The notes: generated by a model from the sequence alone, not told the origin. DNA of 62,417 bases from Oscillospiraceae bacterium (GCA_016295145.1 JAEDLR010000002.1:1-62417), one strand, 5' to 3'. Positions 1 to 10,086 are shown, numbered from the stretch's first letter. Numbers and translations: made by a program.

Positions 1-1
1 A

Positions 2-1891
2 ATCCCGACTTTCAGTCAGGAACAGCAGGTCGCCGAAAATGTCATGAAGATTCTGCTTGCCATGTCGCAGGATATCCGCGTGATGATTATCAAGCTGTGC
101 GACCGTCTGCACAATATGCGCACTTTGCAGTATCGTCCACCCCATAAGCAGAAACGCACCGCGCTGGAAACCATGAACATCTACGCCCCCATTGCGCATC
201 GTCTGGGCATTACGCCGGTACAGGAGGAGCTGGAGGATCGGGCGTTCTACTATCTCGACCACTACGCCTATGCCGAGATCGAGCAGATGCTCAACACCAA
301 AAAAGAAGAACGCGAGGCTTTCATCGCCACCATCAAAGAGCGCATTGCCACGCGCTTCAAGGCAGAGGATTTCATCACGCCCCCGCAGATTGAGGGCAGA
401 GTGAAAAGTGTGTACGGCATCTACAAAAAGCTGTATATCGGCGGCAAGAACTTCGAGGAGATATATGACAAATACGCTGTGCGTGTGATCGTCACCACCG
501 TTTCCGAGTGCTACAATGTCTTGGGTCTCATCCACGATATGTTTCACCCCATACCGAACCGCTTCAAGGACTATATCGCAAATCCCAAGCAGAATATGTA
601 TCAGTCGCTGCACACCACCGTACTGGGCAGGGAGAAGATTCCCTTTGAGGTGCAGATCCGCACATGGGAGATGCACGCCAACGCCGAATACGGCATTGCC
701 GCCCACTGGAAATACAAAGAGGGTATTCAGGGAAAAGACCGCATGGAGCAGCGTCTGGCATGGATCCGTCAGGTGATCGAAACCCAGCAGAACAGCGATG
801 ACCCCGAAGAACTGGTCAACACCATCAAAAACGATATCGCCCCCGATGAGATCGTTGTCATGACCCCCAAGGGGGATTCCATCAGCCTGCCCGTGGGCGC
901 AACCGTCATTGATTTCGCCTACCATATCCACACTCAGATCGGGCACCGTACCGTTGGTGCCAAAGTCAATGAAAAACTCGTACCGCTGAACACCGTGCTG
1001 CAAACGGGCAATATCTGTGAAATTATCACCAGCAAGGATGAAAACAAAGGTCCCAACCGCAACTGGTTAGAGATCGTAAAAACCAATGAGGCGCGCTCAA
1101 AGATTCGTACATGGTTCAAGAAGGAACGCCGGGAAGAGAATATCGTGGCAGGCAAAGCCATGCTGGAAAGTGAATTTCGCCGTACCCATCTTCCCCTGAG
1201 CGTGGAGCAGTGCTTTGAACTGCTCGCAGAAGAGATTCGGCAGAAAAACCACTGCGAAACCTGTGATGATCTCTGTGCTGCCCTTGGATACGGGGGCATC
1301 TCGCTGGCAAAGCTTATGCCGCGGATCCGTGAGCAATACCAGAAACGCTACGGTAAACAGACGCAGGCACAGGAGGAAACGCCAGATGCACTTTTAGCAG
1401 AGCATCTGCGCCGCAACAAGTCAAGCGATGGTATCATTCTGGATGAAATCGAAAACTGCGCCCTCAAATTTGCGCAGTGCTGCAGCCCCATGCCCGGCGA
1501 TGATGTTGTGGGGTTTATCACACGCGGTCACGGACTTTCCGTGCATACCAAGACCTGCAAAAACTATGAATCTGCTGTAAAGCGCGCCGATTCTGAAGAA
1601 TTACAGCGTTGGGTTGCTGTGCGATGGTCGGACAAACTTGCCCCAAAAGAGCATCAGGCAGCCATCGAAGTGCTTGCCACCTCTCGTGTGGGATTGGTGT
1701 ATGATATCTGCGGCGTACTGCATGATGCCAGAGTGCCGATTATTCACTCGGCATCGCGCACGCTGAAAAACGGCAATACCGTTTTTGAAGCCACCGTTAC
1801 CGTCACGACCTCGGAGCAGTTACAGAATCTGCTGACCAAGCTGCGCCATGTGCGCGATGTGATCTCTGCTGATCGAACGATCTACGGCTGA
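2..1891 (+). CDS. rel: RelA/SpoT-type (p)ppGpp synthetase/hydrolase, 5' truncated by window edge
   Basis: Bifunctional stringent-response enzyme that makes and degrades (p)ppGpp in the cytoplasm. The reading frame is open from base 2, so the true start and the first HD-domain motifs lie upstream; about 100 residues are missing compared with the usual 730-740. Visible in order: the end of the HD hydrolase domain (IKLCDRLHNMRTL), the synthetase domain (RVKSVYGIYKK, NMYQSLHTT, EVQIRTWEMHANAEYGIAAH), a TGS domain starting near VMTPKGDSISLPVGA, a Cys-containing region (FAQCCSPMPGD) and a C-terminal ACT domain. The next gene follows after 17 bp and is probably cotranscribed. Confidence 0.95.
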   Translation: MPTFSQEQQVAENVMKILLAMSQDIRVMIIKLCDRLHNMRTLQYRPPHKQKRTALETMNIYAPIAHRLGITPVQEELEDRAFYYLDHYAYAEIEQMLNTKKEEREAFIATIKERIATRFKAEDFITPPQIEGRVKSVYGIYKKLYIGGKNFEEIYDKYAVRVIVTTVSECYNVLGLIHDMFHPIPNRFKDYIANPKQNMYQSLHTTVLGREKIPFEVQIRTWEMHANAEYGIAAHWKYKEGIQGKDRMEQRLAWIRQVIETQQNSDDPEELVNTIKNDIAPDEIVVMTPKGDSISLPVGATVIDFAYHIHTQIGHRTVGAKVNEKLVPLNTVLQTGNICEIITSKDENKGPNRNWLEIVKTNEARSKIRTWFKKERREENIVAGKAMLESEFRRTHLPLSVEQCFELLAEEIRQKNHCETCDDLCAALGYGGISLAKLMPRIREQYQKRYGKQTQAQEETPDALLAEHLRRNKSSDGIILDEIENCALKFAQCCSPMPGDDVVGFITRGHGLSVHTKTCKNYESAVKRADSEELQRWVAVRWSDKLAPKEHQAAIEVLATSRVGLVYDICGVLHDARVPIIHSASRTLKNGNTVFEATVTVTTSEQLQNLLTKLRHVRDVISADRTIYG

Positions 1892-1908
1892 AAGGAGCAT
1901 TTGTTATC

Positions 1909-2556
1909 GTGAGTATTGAAGTCATTACGATACCGTTGGGCGAACTGGAGGCAAACTGCCATATCGTTGCCGATGAGAAGGGCAACGCGGTGGTCATTGA
2001 TCCCGGTGCCGAGAAAGAACGCCTGCTGACATTTCTCAATGAAAAGCATTTTCAAGTGCAGGCGGTGCTGTTGACCCATGCCCATTTTGACCACTTTGGT
2101 GCAGCATCGGCGGTGATGGATACCTATCAGGTGCCGCTGTACCTGCACCAACTGGATGAGCCGCTGCTGCATTCCGTACAGCTCAGCCTTGCCGATTATC
2201 TCGGCAGGATACCTGAGTATCAGAACATCGTAGTCTGCAACACGGTACAGGAGGGGGATGTGCTTTCTTTTAGCGATGCGTTGCAATTCACCGTTCTGCA
2301 TACGCCAGGGCATTCTCCCGGCAGTGTATGCTATATGCTGGGCGATATGCTCTTTACAGGCGATACGCTGTTCCGTGACGCCGTTGGCAGAGTGGATTTC
2401 CACGGCGGCAACCTCAAAGATATGCGCGCCTCTTTACACCGTCTGGGCGAAATCGAGGGCGACTACACTGTTTACTGCGGACACTATGCCAATACCACCC
2501 TTGCCCGCGAGAAGGCCCTTAGCCCCTATCTGCAACCCCCAAAGCCGAAGAAATGA
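1909..2556 (+). CDS. MBL-fold metallo-hydrolase (glyoxalase II-like)
   Basis: A 215-residue metallo-beta-lactamase-fold hydrolase. The metal motif THAHFDHFG (HxHxDH) is near residue 60, followed by HTPGHSPGS and FTGDTLF, and a C-terminal CGHY histidine, giving a complete set of zinc ligands. Its size and lack of extra domains fit the YcbL/glyoxalase II-like group; the substrate cannot be told from sequence. The start is a GTG preceded by AAAGGAG at 1891-1897. Its stop overlaps the next start by 4 bp, so translation with hemZ is probably coupled. A rel-MBL-hemZ order is common in Clostridia. Confidence 0.85.
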   Translation: MSIEVITIPLGELEANCHIVADEKGNAVVIDPGAEKERLLTFLNEKHFQVQAVLLTHAHFDHFGAASAVMDTYQVPLYLHQLDEPLLHSVQLSLADYLGRIPEYQNIVVCNTVQEGDVLSFSDALQFTVLHTPGHSPGSVCYMLGDMLFTGDTLFRDAVGRVDFHGGNLKDMRASLHRLGEIEGDYTVYCGHYANTTLAREKALSPYLQPPKPKK

Positions 2557-4022
2557 CCATTCACACCTACGGGCACACCCGTACCTATGAAATGGAAGCG
2601 TTGCTCAAGCTGTTTGTGCCGGCACAGAAGTTTGCGTTTTCCACTGCGGCAGATCTGCCGACGGGAGATTATATCTCTGCGGTGATGCGCGAAAATACAG
2701 ACGGCACCATACATCTTGTATGCCGCACACAAATCGGCACACAGCAGCGTATGCGCGAAGCGGACTGCCCTGCCGTACAGGGCAATCTGCTGGATAAAGC
2801 ACTGAGCACTCTGCTATACCCACTGCTTTGCGATATCACGGGGCTGCGTCCTCCGTGGGGAATGCTCACAGGCATACGCCCTGTGAATCTTCTGCGGCGC
2901 ACGGCGGAGCGTATGGGCAGCCTTGAAAAGGCAAAGGAACATTTCCGCGATGTGTGGCAGGTCAGCGAGGAAAAAATCGCCCTTGCGGAACAGATTCTGA
3001 TCGCACAGCAACCCATTTTTCAACAAACACCGAAAAAGGCAGTGGGCGTTTATGTATCCATTCCCTTCTGCCCCACGCGTTGCCGTTACTGCTCGTTTGT
3101 CAGCAATTCTGTGGCGCAGATGCGCAAGCTGCTGCCACAATATATGGATGCGCTGCTACAGGAAATTGACATTGTCGCAGCGCTCTTGCAGCAAACGAAT
3201 CTTGCCGTGGATACGCTCTATATCGGCGGCGGTACGCCCACCGTACTGGAACCCGCAGATCTGCACCGGCTGCTGGATGCCTTGCAGGAAAAAATCATTG
3301 CGCCCAACACCGTGCCGCTGCGCGAATTCACCGTAGAAGCAGGCAGACCGGATACGATCACGGTGGAAAAGCTGCAAGTGCTGCGCGATTTTCATGTGAC
3401 GCGCATTTCGGTCAATCCGCAAAGCTTCAACGATGCCGTCTTGCAGGCAGCAGGCAGACCCCACACGGCACAGGATACCGTAGATGCCTATCTGCTGGCA
3501 AAGAAAATGGGCTTTGCAAACATCAACATGGATTTGATTGCAGGCCTGCCCTGCGATACGCTTGCAGATTTCCGCGCAAGTGTGGATCGGGCGATATCTC
3601 TTGATCCAGCAAGTATTACCGTGCATTGCCTCTCACTGAAAAAGGCCGCAGATTTCTATCAGACGCTGCCCATGCCCGATGCCGGAACCGTCGGCAAAAT
3701 GGTCGCATATGCACAAAATACCCTCTGTGATGGGCAGTACCGCCCCTATTATCTCTACCGTCAAAAGAACATGGCAGCCAATCTGGAAAATGTGGGCTAT
3801 GCAAAGGCAGGCTTTGAAAGCCCCTATAACATCATGATGATGGACGATTCGCAGACCATTTTGGGCATCGGTTCAGGAGCTTCAACCAAACTCATCGGCG
3901 GCACACGGGGCATTGAACGGCTGACCGAATGCAAGTATCCCTACGAATACCTCGACCGATTTGATGCGCTGATGGCGCAAAAACGCCAACTGTTGCTGCC
4001 GCTTGCACAAATCAAAGCATGA
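2553..4022 (+). CDS. hemZ: HemZ-like coproporphyrinogen dehydrogenase (radical SAM)
   Basis: A 489-residue radical SAM protein of the HemN/HemZ family. The cluster motif is in SIPFCPTRCRYCSF (CxxxCxxC) around residue 170, followed by the SAM-binding LYIGGGTPTVL and the family motif INMDLIAGLP. The N-terminal ~165-residue extension is typical of Bacillus HemZ rather than HemW. Family members oxidatively decarboxylate coproporphyrinogen III anaerobically, but many clostridial copies sit in genomes with little haem synthesis, so the enzyme role is inferred. The ATG overlaps the MBL stop (ATGA). Confidence 0.88.
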   Translation: MTIHTYGHTRTYEMEALLKLFVPAQKFAFSTAADLPTGDYISAVMRENTDGTIHLVCRTQIGTQQRMREADCPAVQGNLLDKALSTLLYPLLCDITGLRPPWGMLTGIRPVNLLRRTAERMGSLEKAKEHFRDVWQVSEEKIALAEQILIAQQPIFQQTPKKAVGVYVSIPFCPTRCRYCSFVSNSVAQMRKLLPQYMDALLQEIDIVAALLQQTNLAVDTLYIGGGTPTVLEPADLHRLLDALQEKIIAPNTVPLREFTVEAGRPDTITVEKLQVLRDFHVTRISVNPQSFNDAVLQAAGRPHTAQDTVDAYLLAKKMGFANINMDLIAGLPCDTLADFRASVDRAISLDPASITVHCLSLKKAADFYQTLPMPDAGTVGKMVAYAQNTLCDGQYRPYYLYRQKNMAANLENVGYAKAGFESPYNIMMMDDSQTILGIGSGASTKLIGGTRGIERLTECKYPYEYLDRFDALMAQKRQLLLPLAQIKA

Positions 4023-4042
4023 GCCACATACCCTGACCTTGG

Positions 4043-4111
4043 CGTATTTTGAAAAAACACGTGCAAATCATGCGCGGATTTATGCGAATAGCCAATTTTC
4101 AAAAAAATACG
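4043..4111. repeat. Imperfect inverted repeat between hemZ and carB
   Basis: Arms at 4043-4055 and 4096-4111 (CGTATTTTGAAAA against TTTTCAAAAAAATACG) pair over 13 bp with a 3-nt bulge and a loop of about 40 nt. It lies after hemZ and just before the carB promoter. It could be a weak terminator or an operator region; the function is not clear. Confidence 0.35.
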
Positions 4112-4119
4112 GAAATCGC

Positions 4120-4149
4120 TTGCAATGTACAGGCGGTTTGTGCTATAAT
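4120..4149 (+). promoter_or_regulatory. SigA-type promoter for carB
   Basis: TTGCAA at 4120-4125, an 18-bp spacer and a perfect TATAAT at 4144-4149. It lies 28 bp before the carB ATG. The 5' leader is too short for a PyrR-type attenuator. Confidence 0.75.
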
Positions 4150-4177
4150 ATATGTTTAGAAGTGAGGTGTTTGCGCT

Positions 4178-7100
4178 ATGCCAAAAAGAAATGATATTCA
4201 CAAAATCATGATCATCGGTTCCGGTCCGATTATCATCGGACAGGCGTGCGAATTCGACTATTCCGGCACGCAGGCTTGCAAAGCGCTGCGTAATCTGGGA
4301 TATGAGATCGTACTGGTGAACTCGAACCCCGCAACCATCATGACAGACCCCGATGTGGCGGATGTCACTTACATCGAACCGCTCAACTGTGAGCGCCTGA
4401 CGCAGATCATCAAGCAGGAACGCCCCGATGCGCTGCTGCCGAATTTGGGTGGCCAGTCAGGTCTGAATCTCTGCTCCGAGTTGGAGCAGGCTGGTGTACT
4501 GAAAGAGTACAACGTGAAGGTCATCGGCGTGCAGGTGGATGCCATCGAGCGCGGTGAAGACCGTATCGAATTCAAGAAAACCATGGAATCCATCGGCGTG
4601 GAAATGGCAAGAAGCCAAGTGGCTTATACCGTTGAGGAAGCAGTTGCCATCGCGGAAGAACTGGGTTACCCCGTGGTACTGCGTCCTGCATATACGATGG
4701 GCGGTGCAGGCGGCGGCATGGTATACAATGTCGAGGAGCTGAAAGTCGTCTGCGCAAGAGGGTTGCAGGCAAGCCTTGTCGGTCAGGTGCTGGTTGAGGA
4801 GTGCATTACCGGCTGGGAGGAACTGGAGCTTGAGGTCGTTCGTGACGCAAAGAACAACATGATTACCGTATGCTTCATCGAGAACATTGACCCGATGGGC
4901 GTACATACCGGTGACTCCTTCTGCTCTGCCCCCATGCTCACCATCTCCGAGGAGCTGCAAAAGCGTTTGCAGGAGCAGGCATACCGTATCGTTGAAACCA
5001 TTGAAGTCATTGGCGGCTGTAACTGTCAGTTTGCCCATGATCCCGTATCTGATCGTGTGGTTGTCATTGAGATCAACCCCCGTACCTCCCGTTCCTCCGC
5101 ACTGGCTTCCAAGGCAACCGGCTTCCCCATCGCGTTGGTTTCCGCGATGCTTGCAACGGGTCTTTCCCTGGATGAGATCGAGTGCGGCAAGTACGGTACT
5201 TTGGATAAGTATGTTCCCGGCGGTGACTATGTCGTTATCAAGTTTGCACGCTGGGCATTTGAGAAGTTCAAGGGTGCCGAGGACAAACTGGGCACGCAGA
5301 TGCGTGCCGTCGGTGAGGTCATGAGCATCGGCAAGACCTATAAAGAGGCGTTCCAGAAGGCAATCCGCAGTCTGGAAACCGGCCGATACGGTCTGGGTTT
5401 TGTCGGGAAATATCACGATATGACCAAGGATGAGCTGATGGCGCAACTGGTGTATCCCACTAGCAACCGCCAGTTCATCATGTATGAAGCATTGCGTAAG
5501 GGCGCAACGGTTGAGGAACTTCACAAGCTGACCAAAATCAAGCACTGGTTCATTGAGCAGATGTTGGAACTGGTTGAGGAAGAAGAAGACCTGCTGCGCT
5601 ACAAGGGCAGAGTACCCAATGTTTCTTCTCTGCGTCAGGCAAAGCTGGACGGCTTCTCTGACCGTTACCTCAGCCAGATTCTGGAAGTACCTGAGCAGGA
5701 TATCCGCGAGGCACGCTATGCCGCTGGTATCCGCGAGGCATGGGAGGGCATCCATGTCAGCGGCACCAAAGATGCCGCCTACTACTACTCCTCTTACCAT
5801 ATCGCCAAGGACGAAAGCCCGTGCAATACTGACCGTCCCAAGATCATGATTCTGGGCGGCGGTCCCAACCGTATCGGTCAGGGCATTGAGTTCGACTATT
5901 GTTGCGTTCACGCCGCTCTGGCACTGAAAGAGATGGGCTTTGAAACGATCATCGTCAACTGCAACCCTGAAACCGTTTCTACCGACTACGATACCTCCGA
6001 TAAGCTTTACTTCGAGCCGCTGACCATGGAGGATGTACTGGCAATCTATGAGAAGGAAAAGGCTGTTGGTGTGATCGCACAGTTTGGCGGTCAGACTCCT
6101 CTGAATCTCGCTGCCGACCTCAAGAAGAACGGCGTGACCATTCTGGGAACCTCTCCCGAAACCATTGACCTTGCCGAAGACCGTGACCACTTCCGCGCTA
6201 TGATGGATAAACTTGGCATTCCGATGCCCGAATCCGGCATGGCAGTTACCGTGGAAGATGCACTGGAGATTGCAAACCGTATCGGCTACCCCGTGATGGT
6301 GCGTCCCTCCTATGTGCTGGGCGGCAGAGGCATGGAGATCGTACACAATGACGAAATGATGCGTGTGTACATGGCAGCAGCCGTTGGCGTTACCCCCGAC
6401 AGACCCATCCTGATTGACCGTTTTCTCGGCCATGCGACCGAGTGTGAAGCAGATGCCATCTCCGACGGTACCAACTGCTTTGTGCCTGCGGTCATGGAAC
6501 ATATTGAGTTGGCAGGTGTTCACTCCGGCGATTCTGCCTGCGTGCTGCCCTCTCTGAATCTGACCGAAAAGCAGGTCAATACCATTAAAGAGTACACCCG
6601 CAAGATCGCCGTTGAAATGGGCGTCTGCGGTCTGATGAATATGCAGTATGCCATCGAGGACGATGTGGTGTATGTGTTGGAAGCAAACCCTCGCGCATCC
6701 CGTACCGTACCGCTGGTATCTAAGGTGTGCGCTATCAATATGGTGCGCATCGCCACCGAAATCATGACATCCCACTTGACCGGTAAGCCCTCTCCTGTGC
6801 CTGCACTGCACGATCGCAAGATTCCGCACCACGGCGTAAAAGAGGCTGTGTTCCCCTTCAATATGTTCCCAGAGGTTGACCCTGTCCTCGGCCCCGAAAT
6901 GCGTTCCACCGGCGAGGTGCTTGGTCTCTCCTCCGATTTTGGCGAAGCATACTATAAGGCACAGGAAGCCACCCAGACCCGTCTGCCCGTTGGCGGCACC
7001 GTGCTGCTTTCTGTCTGCGACAGAGATAAGGGCGAATTGGTCGAGATCGCAAGAATGTTCCACAAGCTGGGCTTCCAGATTGTCGCAACCGGCAATACCT

Positions 7101-7405
7101 ACGCAATGCTTAGCGAGAACGGCATCCCCGCCGAAAAGATCAACAAGCTGTATGAGGGCCGTCCCAACATCACCGATGCTATGACAAACGGCAAACTGGA
7201 TCTCATCATCAACACCCCTGCCGGCATGAACAGCATTCACGACGACAGCTATATCCGTAAGGCTGCGATTAAGTACCGCATCCCCTACATCACCACAATG
7301 GCTGCCGCAAAGGCAAGCGCAGAGGGCATTCGTGCCATTCGTTCGCAGTCGGCTGCACTCAGTGTGAAGTCCTTGCAGGCATTCCACCGTGAAATCACCG
7401 ATTGA
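4178..7405 (+). CDS. carB: Carbamoyl-phosphate synthase large subunit
   Basis: Makes carbamoyl phosphate from bicarbonate, ammonia (delivered from CarA) and two ATP, feeding arginine and pyrimidine synthesis. At 1075 residues it is full length: two homologous ATP-grasp halves (start KIMIIGSGPIIIGQACEFDYSG; second half KIMILGGGPNRIGQGIEFDYCC near residue 550), an oligomerization domain and a C-terminal MGS-like allosteric domain. The RBS GAGGTG is at 4164-4169. carA is not adjacent. greA follows after 36 bp and lysS after another 32 bp, suggesting one transcript. The arg operon downstream on the other strand uses its product through argF. Confidence 0.97.
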   Translation: MPKRNDIHKIMIIGSGPIIIGQACEFDYSGTQACKALRNLGYEIVLVNSNPATIMTDPDVADVTYIEPLNCERLTQIIKQERPDALLPNLGGQSGLNLCSELEQAGVLKEYNVKVIGVQVDAIERGEDRIEFKKTMESIGVEMARSQVAYTVEEAVAIAEELGYPVVLRPAYTMGGAGGGMVYNVEELKVVCARGLQASLVGQVLVEECITGWEELELEVVRDAKNNMITVCFIENIDPMGVHTGDSFCSAPMLTISEELQKRLQEQAYRIVETIEVIGGCNCQFAHDPVSDRVVVIEINPRTSRSSALASKATGFPIALVSAMLATGLSLDEIECGKYGTLDKYVPGGDYVVIKFARWAFEKFKGAEDKLGTQMRAVGEVMSIGKTYKEAFQKAIRSLETGRYGLGFVGKYHDMTKDELMAQLVYPTSNRQFIMYEALRKGATVEELHKLTKIKHWFIEQMLELVEEEEDLLRYKGRVPNVSSLRQAKLDGFSDRYLSQILEVPEQDIREARYAAGIREAWEGIHVSGTKDAAYYYSSYHIAKDESPCNTDRPKIMILGGGPNRIGQGIEFDYCCVHAALALKEMGFETIIVNCNPETVSTDYDTSDKLYFEPLTMEDVLAIYEKEKAVGVIAQFGGQTPLNLAADLKKNGVTILGTSPETIDLAEDRDHFRAMMDKLGIPMPESGMAVTVEDALEIANRIGYPVMVRPSYVLGGRGMEIVHNDEMMRVYMAAAVGVTPDRPILIDRFLGHATECEADAISDGTNCFVPAVMEHIELAGVHSGDSACVLPSLNLTEKQVNTIKEYTRKIAVEMGVCGLMNMQYAIEDDVVYVLEANPRASRTVPLVSKVCAINMVRIATEIMTSHLTGKPSPVPALHDRKIPHHGVKEAVFPFNMFPEVDPVLGPEMRSTGEVLGLSSDFGEAYYKAQEATQTRLPVGGTVLLSVCDRDKGELVEIARMFHKLGFQIVATGNTYAMLSENGIPAEKINKLYEGRPNITDAMTNGKLDLIINTPAGMNSIHDDSYIRKAAIKYRIPYITTMAAAKASAEGIRAIRSQSAALSVKSLQAFHREITD

Positions 7406-7441
7406 TTCCACATATAATACGCGAAACGGAGGATTTTTCCC

Positions 7442-7939
7442 ATGGCACATGAGCAAATGGAGCAAATGTCGCAGGCGCATTACGAAGCGCTGCAAAAAGA
7501 ACTGGCTTATCTGGTCGGTACGCGCCGTCAGGAAGTCGCAGATCAACTGGCAGAAGCCAGAAGCTACGGCGACCTTTCTGAAAACGCTGAGTACGATGAG
7601 GCAAGAAACGAGCAGGCTCGTTTGGAAACGGAAATTGCCGAGTTGGAATACACCCTTGCGCACGCACAGATCATTCAGAATGTTTCTGTCGATGAGGTCG
7701 GCAATGGCTCTATCGTCACCCTGAAGCGTGATGCATTCGGCAATGTACCCGAGAAAATCGAGCGTTTGAAAATAGTCAGCCGTTCAGAATCCGACTATGC
7801 TGTGGGCAAAATCTCCGATGAATCACCCATTGGTAAAGCAGCTATGAAAAAACGCGTCGGCGACCGCTTTATGGTTGAAGCACCCGCAGGTATGCTGACC
7901 TTTACCGTTTTGGAAATTTCTGAGGGCGAAATCGGCTGA
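7442..7939 (+). CDS. greA: Transcription elongation factor GreA
   Basis: A 165-residue GreA. It rescues backtracked RNA polymerase by stimulating transcript cleavage. The N-terminal coiled coil carries the tip motif in GDLSENAEYDEARNEQ with the acidic residues that enter the secondary channel, and the C-terminal FKBP-like domain ends with the conserved SPIGKAAMKKRVGD region. The length is normal (about 158). It sits between carB and lysS; a greA-lysS pairing is widespread in Firmicutes. Confidence 0.95.
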   Translation: MAHEQMEQMSQAHYEALQKELAYLVGTRRQEVADQLAEARSYGDLSENAEYDEARNEQARLETEIAELEYTLAHAQIIQNVSVDEVGNGSIVTLKRDAFGNVPEKIERLKIVSRSESDYAVGKISDESPIGKAAMKKRVGDRFMVEAPAGMLTFTVLEISEGEIG

Positions 7940-7971
7940 TTACGCCTACCCTGAAAGGAGACCCCCCTGTT

Positions 7972-9999
7972 ATGGAACAGCCGTTGCAAAATCAGAATGA
8001 ACAGCAGGGCATCGACCCTTCCGAATTTCGCAGAATCCGTCTTGAAAAGCTCTGTGAGATGCAGCAGGATGGCCGTGACCCTTTTCAAATCACCCGCTTT
8101 GACGTAACAGACAGCACCGCCAATGCCCGCGCAAAGTTTGAGGAGGCAGAAGCCGCCCTCAACGCACAGTATGGCGATGATGCCGAAAATGAAGCAAAAA
8201 AAGCCGCTTTGGAAGCACTTCAGCAGCAGTTTACCGTTACGCTTGCAGGAAGAATCATGAGTTGGCGCAAGATGGGCAAAGCAAACTTCATTGATTTGCG
8301 TGACCGCGAGGGCAGAATTCAGGTCTATGTCCGCATGAACGATGTTGGCGAGGAGAATTTCGCAAACTTCCGCAAGTGGGATATCGGTGATATCATCGGC
8401 GTAACAGGCACCCTGTTTCGCACCCGCACCGGTGAGCTTTCTGTTCATGCCACCAATGTCACACTGCTCTCCAAATCCCTAAAGCCACTGCCCGAAAAGT
8501 TCCACGGTCTGACCGACCGCGATGCGCGCTATCGTCAGCGTTACCTCGATCTCATCATGAACGAGGATGTCCGCGATACCTTTATCAAGCGAAGCAAAAT
8601 TCTGGCTACCATTCGCAGCTTTCTCGATGCACAGGGTTTCCTGGAGGTAGAAACCCCCATGCTCGTCGCCAACGCAGGCGGCGCGGCAGCACGGCCCTTT
8701 GAAACCCACTACAACGCACTGAACGAGGATGTAAAACTGCGTATTTCCCTTGAGCTGTACCTCAAACGCCTGATTGTCGGCGGCCTGGAAAAGGTCTACG
8801 AAATCGGCCGAGTGTTCCGCAATGAGGGCGTTGATACCCGCCACAATCCCGAATTTACGCTCATGGAGCTGTATCAGGCATACACCGACTACCACGGCAT
8901 GATGGATCTCACCGAGAATATGTTCCGCCATGTGGCACAAACTGTTTGTGGTACCACCTGTGTTCCCTACGGCGATGCCATGATCGACCTTGGAAAGCCT
9001 TTTGCGCGCATCACCATGATTGACGCCGTGAAGCAGTACGCCGGTGTTGATTTCAATGAGGTGCCCGATACGGCAGCCGCCAAGAAGCTTGCAGATGAGC
9101 ACGGCATTCACTATGAGGCACGCCACGAGAAAGGCGATATCCTCAACCTGTTCTTTGAGGAGTATGTTGAGGAGCATCTTGTGCAGCCAACCTTCGTGAT
9201 GGATCACCCCGTTGAGATCTCGCCACTGACCAAGCGCAAGCCCGATATGCCTGATTATGTGGAGCGCTTCGAGTTGTTTATCACCGGCCGCGAAATGTGC
9301 AATGCCTACTCCGAGCTTAACGACCCCATTGATCAGCGTAAGCGCTTTGAAGCGCAGGAAGCACTGATTCAGCAGGGCGATGAGGAAGCAAACCACATCG
9401 ACGAGGACTTTATGAACGCACTGGAGATCGGTATGCCCCCCACGGGCGGTATCGGCTATGGCATCGACCGTCTGGTCATGCTGCTCACCAACAGTCAGTC
9501 CATCCGTGATGTGCTGCTGTTCCCCACAATGAAGTCCTTGGACGGTCAAAAGAGTTCCGCAAAGACTGCTGAAACATCGAATGAAACTGTACAGGAAGCA
9601 GCTCCCGCTGCCCCGGAAAAGATTGATTTCACGGGCGTTGTCATCGAACCTCTCTTTGAAGATTTCGTCGACTTCGAAACCTTCAGCAAGTCCGATTTCA
9701 GAGCCGTAAAGGTTCTGGAATGCGAAGCAGTTCCGAAGTCCAAGAAGCTCTTAAAGTTCACTCTGGATGACGGAACAGGCGTAAATAGAACGATTTTAAG
9801 CGGTATTCACGCATTCTACCAGCCGGAAGAACTGGTTGGCAAGACTCTGATTGCTATCACTAACCTGCCCCCGAGACCGATGATGGGCATCGACTCCTGC
9901 GGTATGCTGCTCAGCGCAATCAACAAGCGCGGCGAGGAAGAGGAACTCCACCTGTTGATGGTCGATTCCCATATTCCCGCCGGCGCAAAGCTGTATTGA
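7972..9999 (+). CDS. lysS: Lysyl-tRNA synthetase (class II) with C-terminal tRNA-binding (Trbp111/EMAP-like) domain
   Basis: Charges tRNA-Lys. The class II LysRS part (about residues 1-520) has the OB-fold anticodon domain, motif 2 (YEIGRVFRNEGVDTRHNPEFT) and motif 3 (PPTGGIGYGIDRLVML), and ends in the usual IRDVLLFPTMK. A linker (about 520-555, Ala/Glu/Thr rich) then leads to an extra ~120-residue domain (DFVDFETFSKSDFRAVKVL, KLLKFTLDDG, PPRPMMGIDSCGMLLSA), recognisably the Trbp111-type OB fold normally found at the C-terminus of MetRS. The total of 675 residues compares with about 495 for ordinary LysS. Codons in the appended part (AGA, TTA) look somewhat different by eye, which may mark a separate origin. 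Confidence 0.93.
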   Translation: MEQPLQNQNEQQGIDPSEFRRIRLEKLCEMQQDGRDPFQITRFDVTDSTANARAKFEEAEAALNAQYGDDAENEAKKAALEALQQQFTVTLAGRIMSWRKMGKANFIDLRDREGRIQVYVRMNDVGEENFANFRKWDIGDIIGVTGTLFRTRTGELSVHATNVTLLSKSLKPLPEKFHGLTDRDARYRQRYLDLIMNEDVRDTFIKRSKILATIRSFLDAQGFLEVETPMLVANAGGAAARPFETHYNALNEDVKLRISLELYLKRLIVGGLEKVYEIGRVFRNEGVDTRHNPEFTLMELYQAYTDYHGMMDLTENMFRHVAQTVCGTTCVPYGDAMIDLGKPFARITMIDAVKQYAGVDFNEVPDTAAAKKLADEHGIHYEARHEKGDILNLFFEEYVEEHLVQPTFVMDHPVEISPLTKRKPDMPDYVERFELFITGREMCNAYSELNDPIDQRKRFEAQEALIQQGDEEANHIDEDFMNALEIGMPPTGGIGYGIDRLVMLLTNSQSIRDVLLFPTMKSLDGQKSSAKTAETSNETVQEAAPAAPEKIDFTGVVIEPLFEDFVDFETFSKSDFRAVKVLECEAVPKSKKLLKFTLDDGTGVNRTILSGIHAFYQPEELVGKTLIAITNLPPRPMMGIDSCGMLLSAINKRGEEEELHLLMVDSHIPAGAKLY

Positions 10000-10086
10000 T
10001 CTGGATTAGGAAAAGGCGCAGTTCACCCAAGCATAGGCGCAGACTACGCGTTTTTCGCTGCGTTATACACGCACATGAACACACAA

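Noticed and set aside
4457..7663. A 1068-codon open frame on the strand opposite carB and greA
   Set aside because: It mirrors carB codon for codon, has no family features, is Cys/His/Gly rich as antisense of GC-biased genes tends to be, and lacks a ribosome site. It is a by-product of codon bias.
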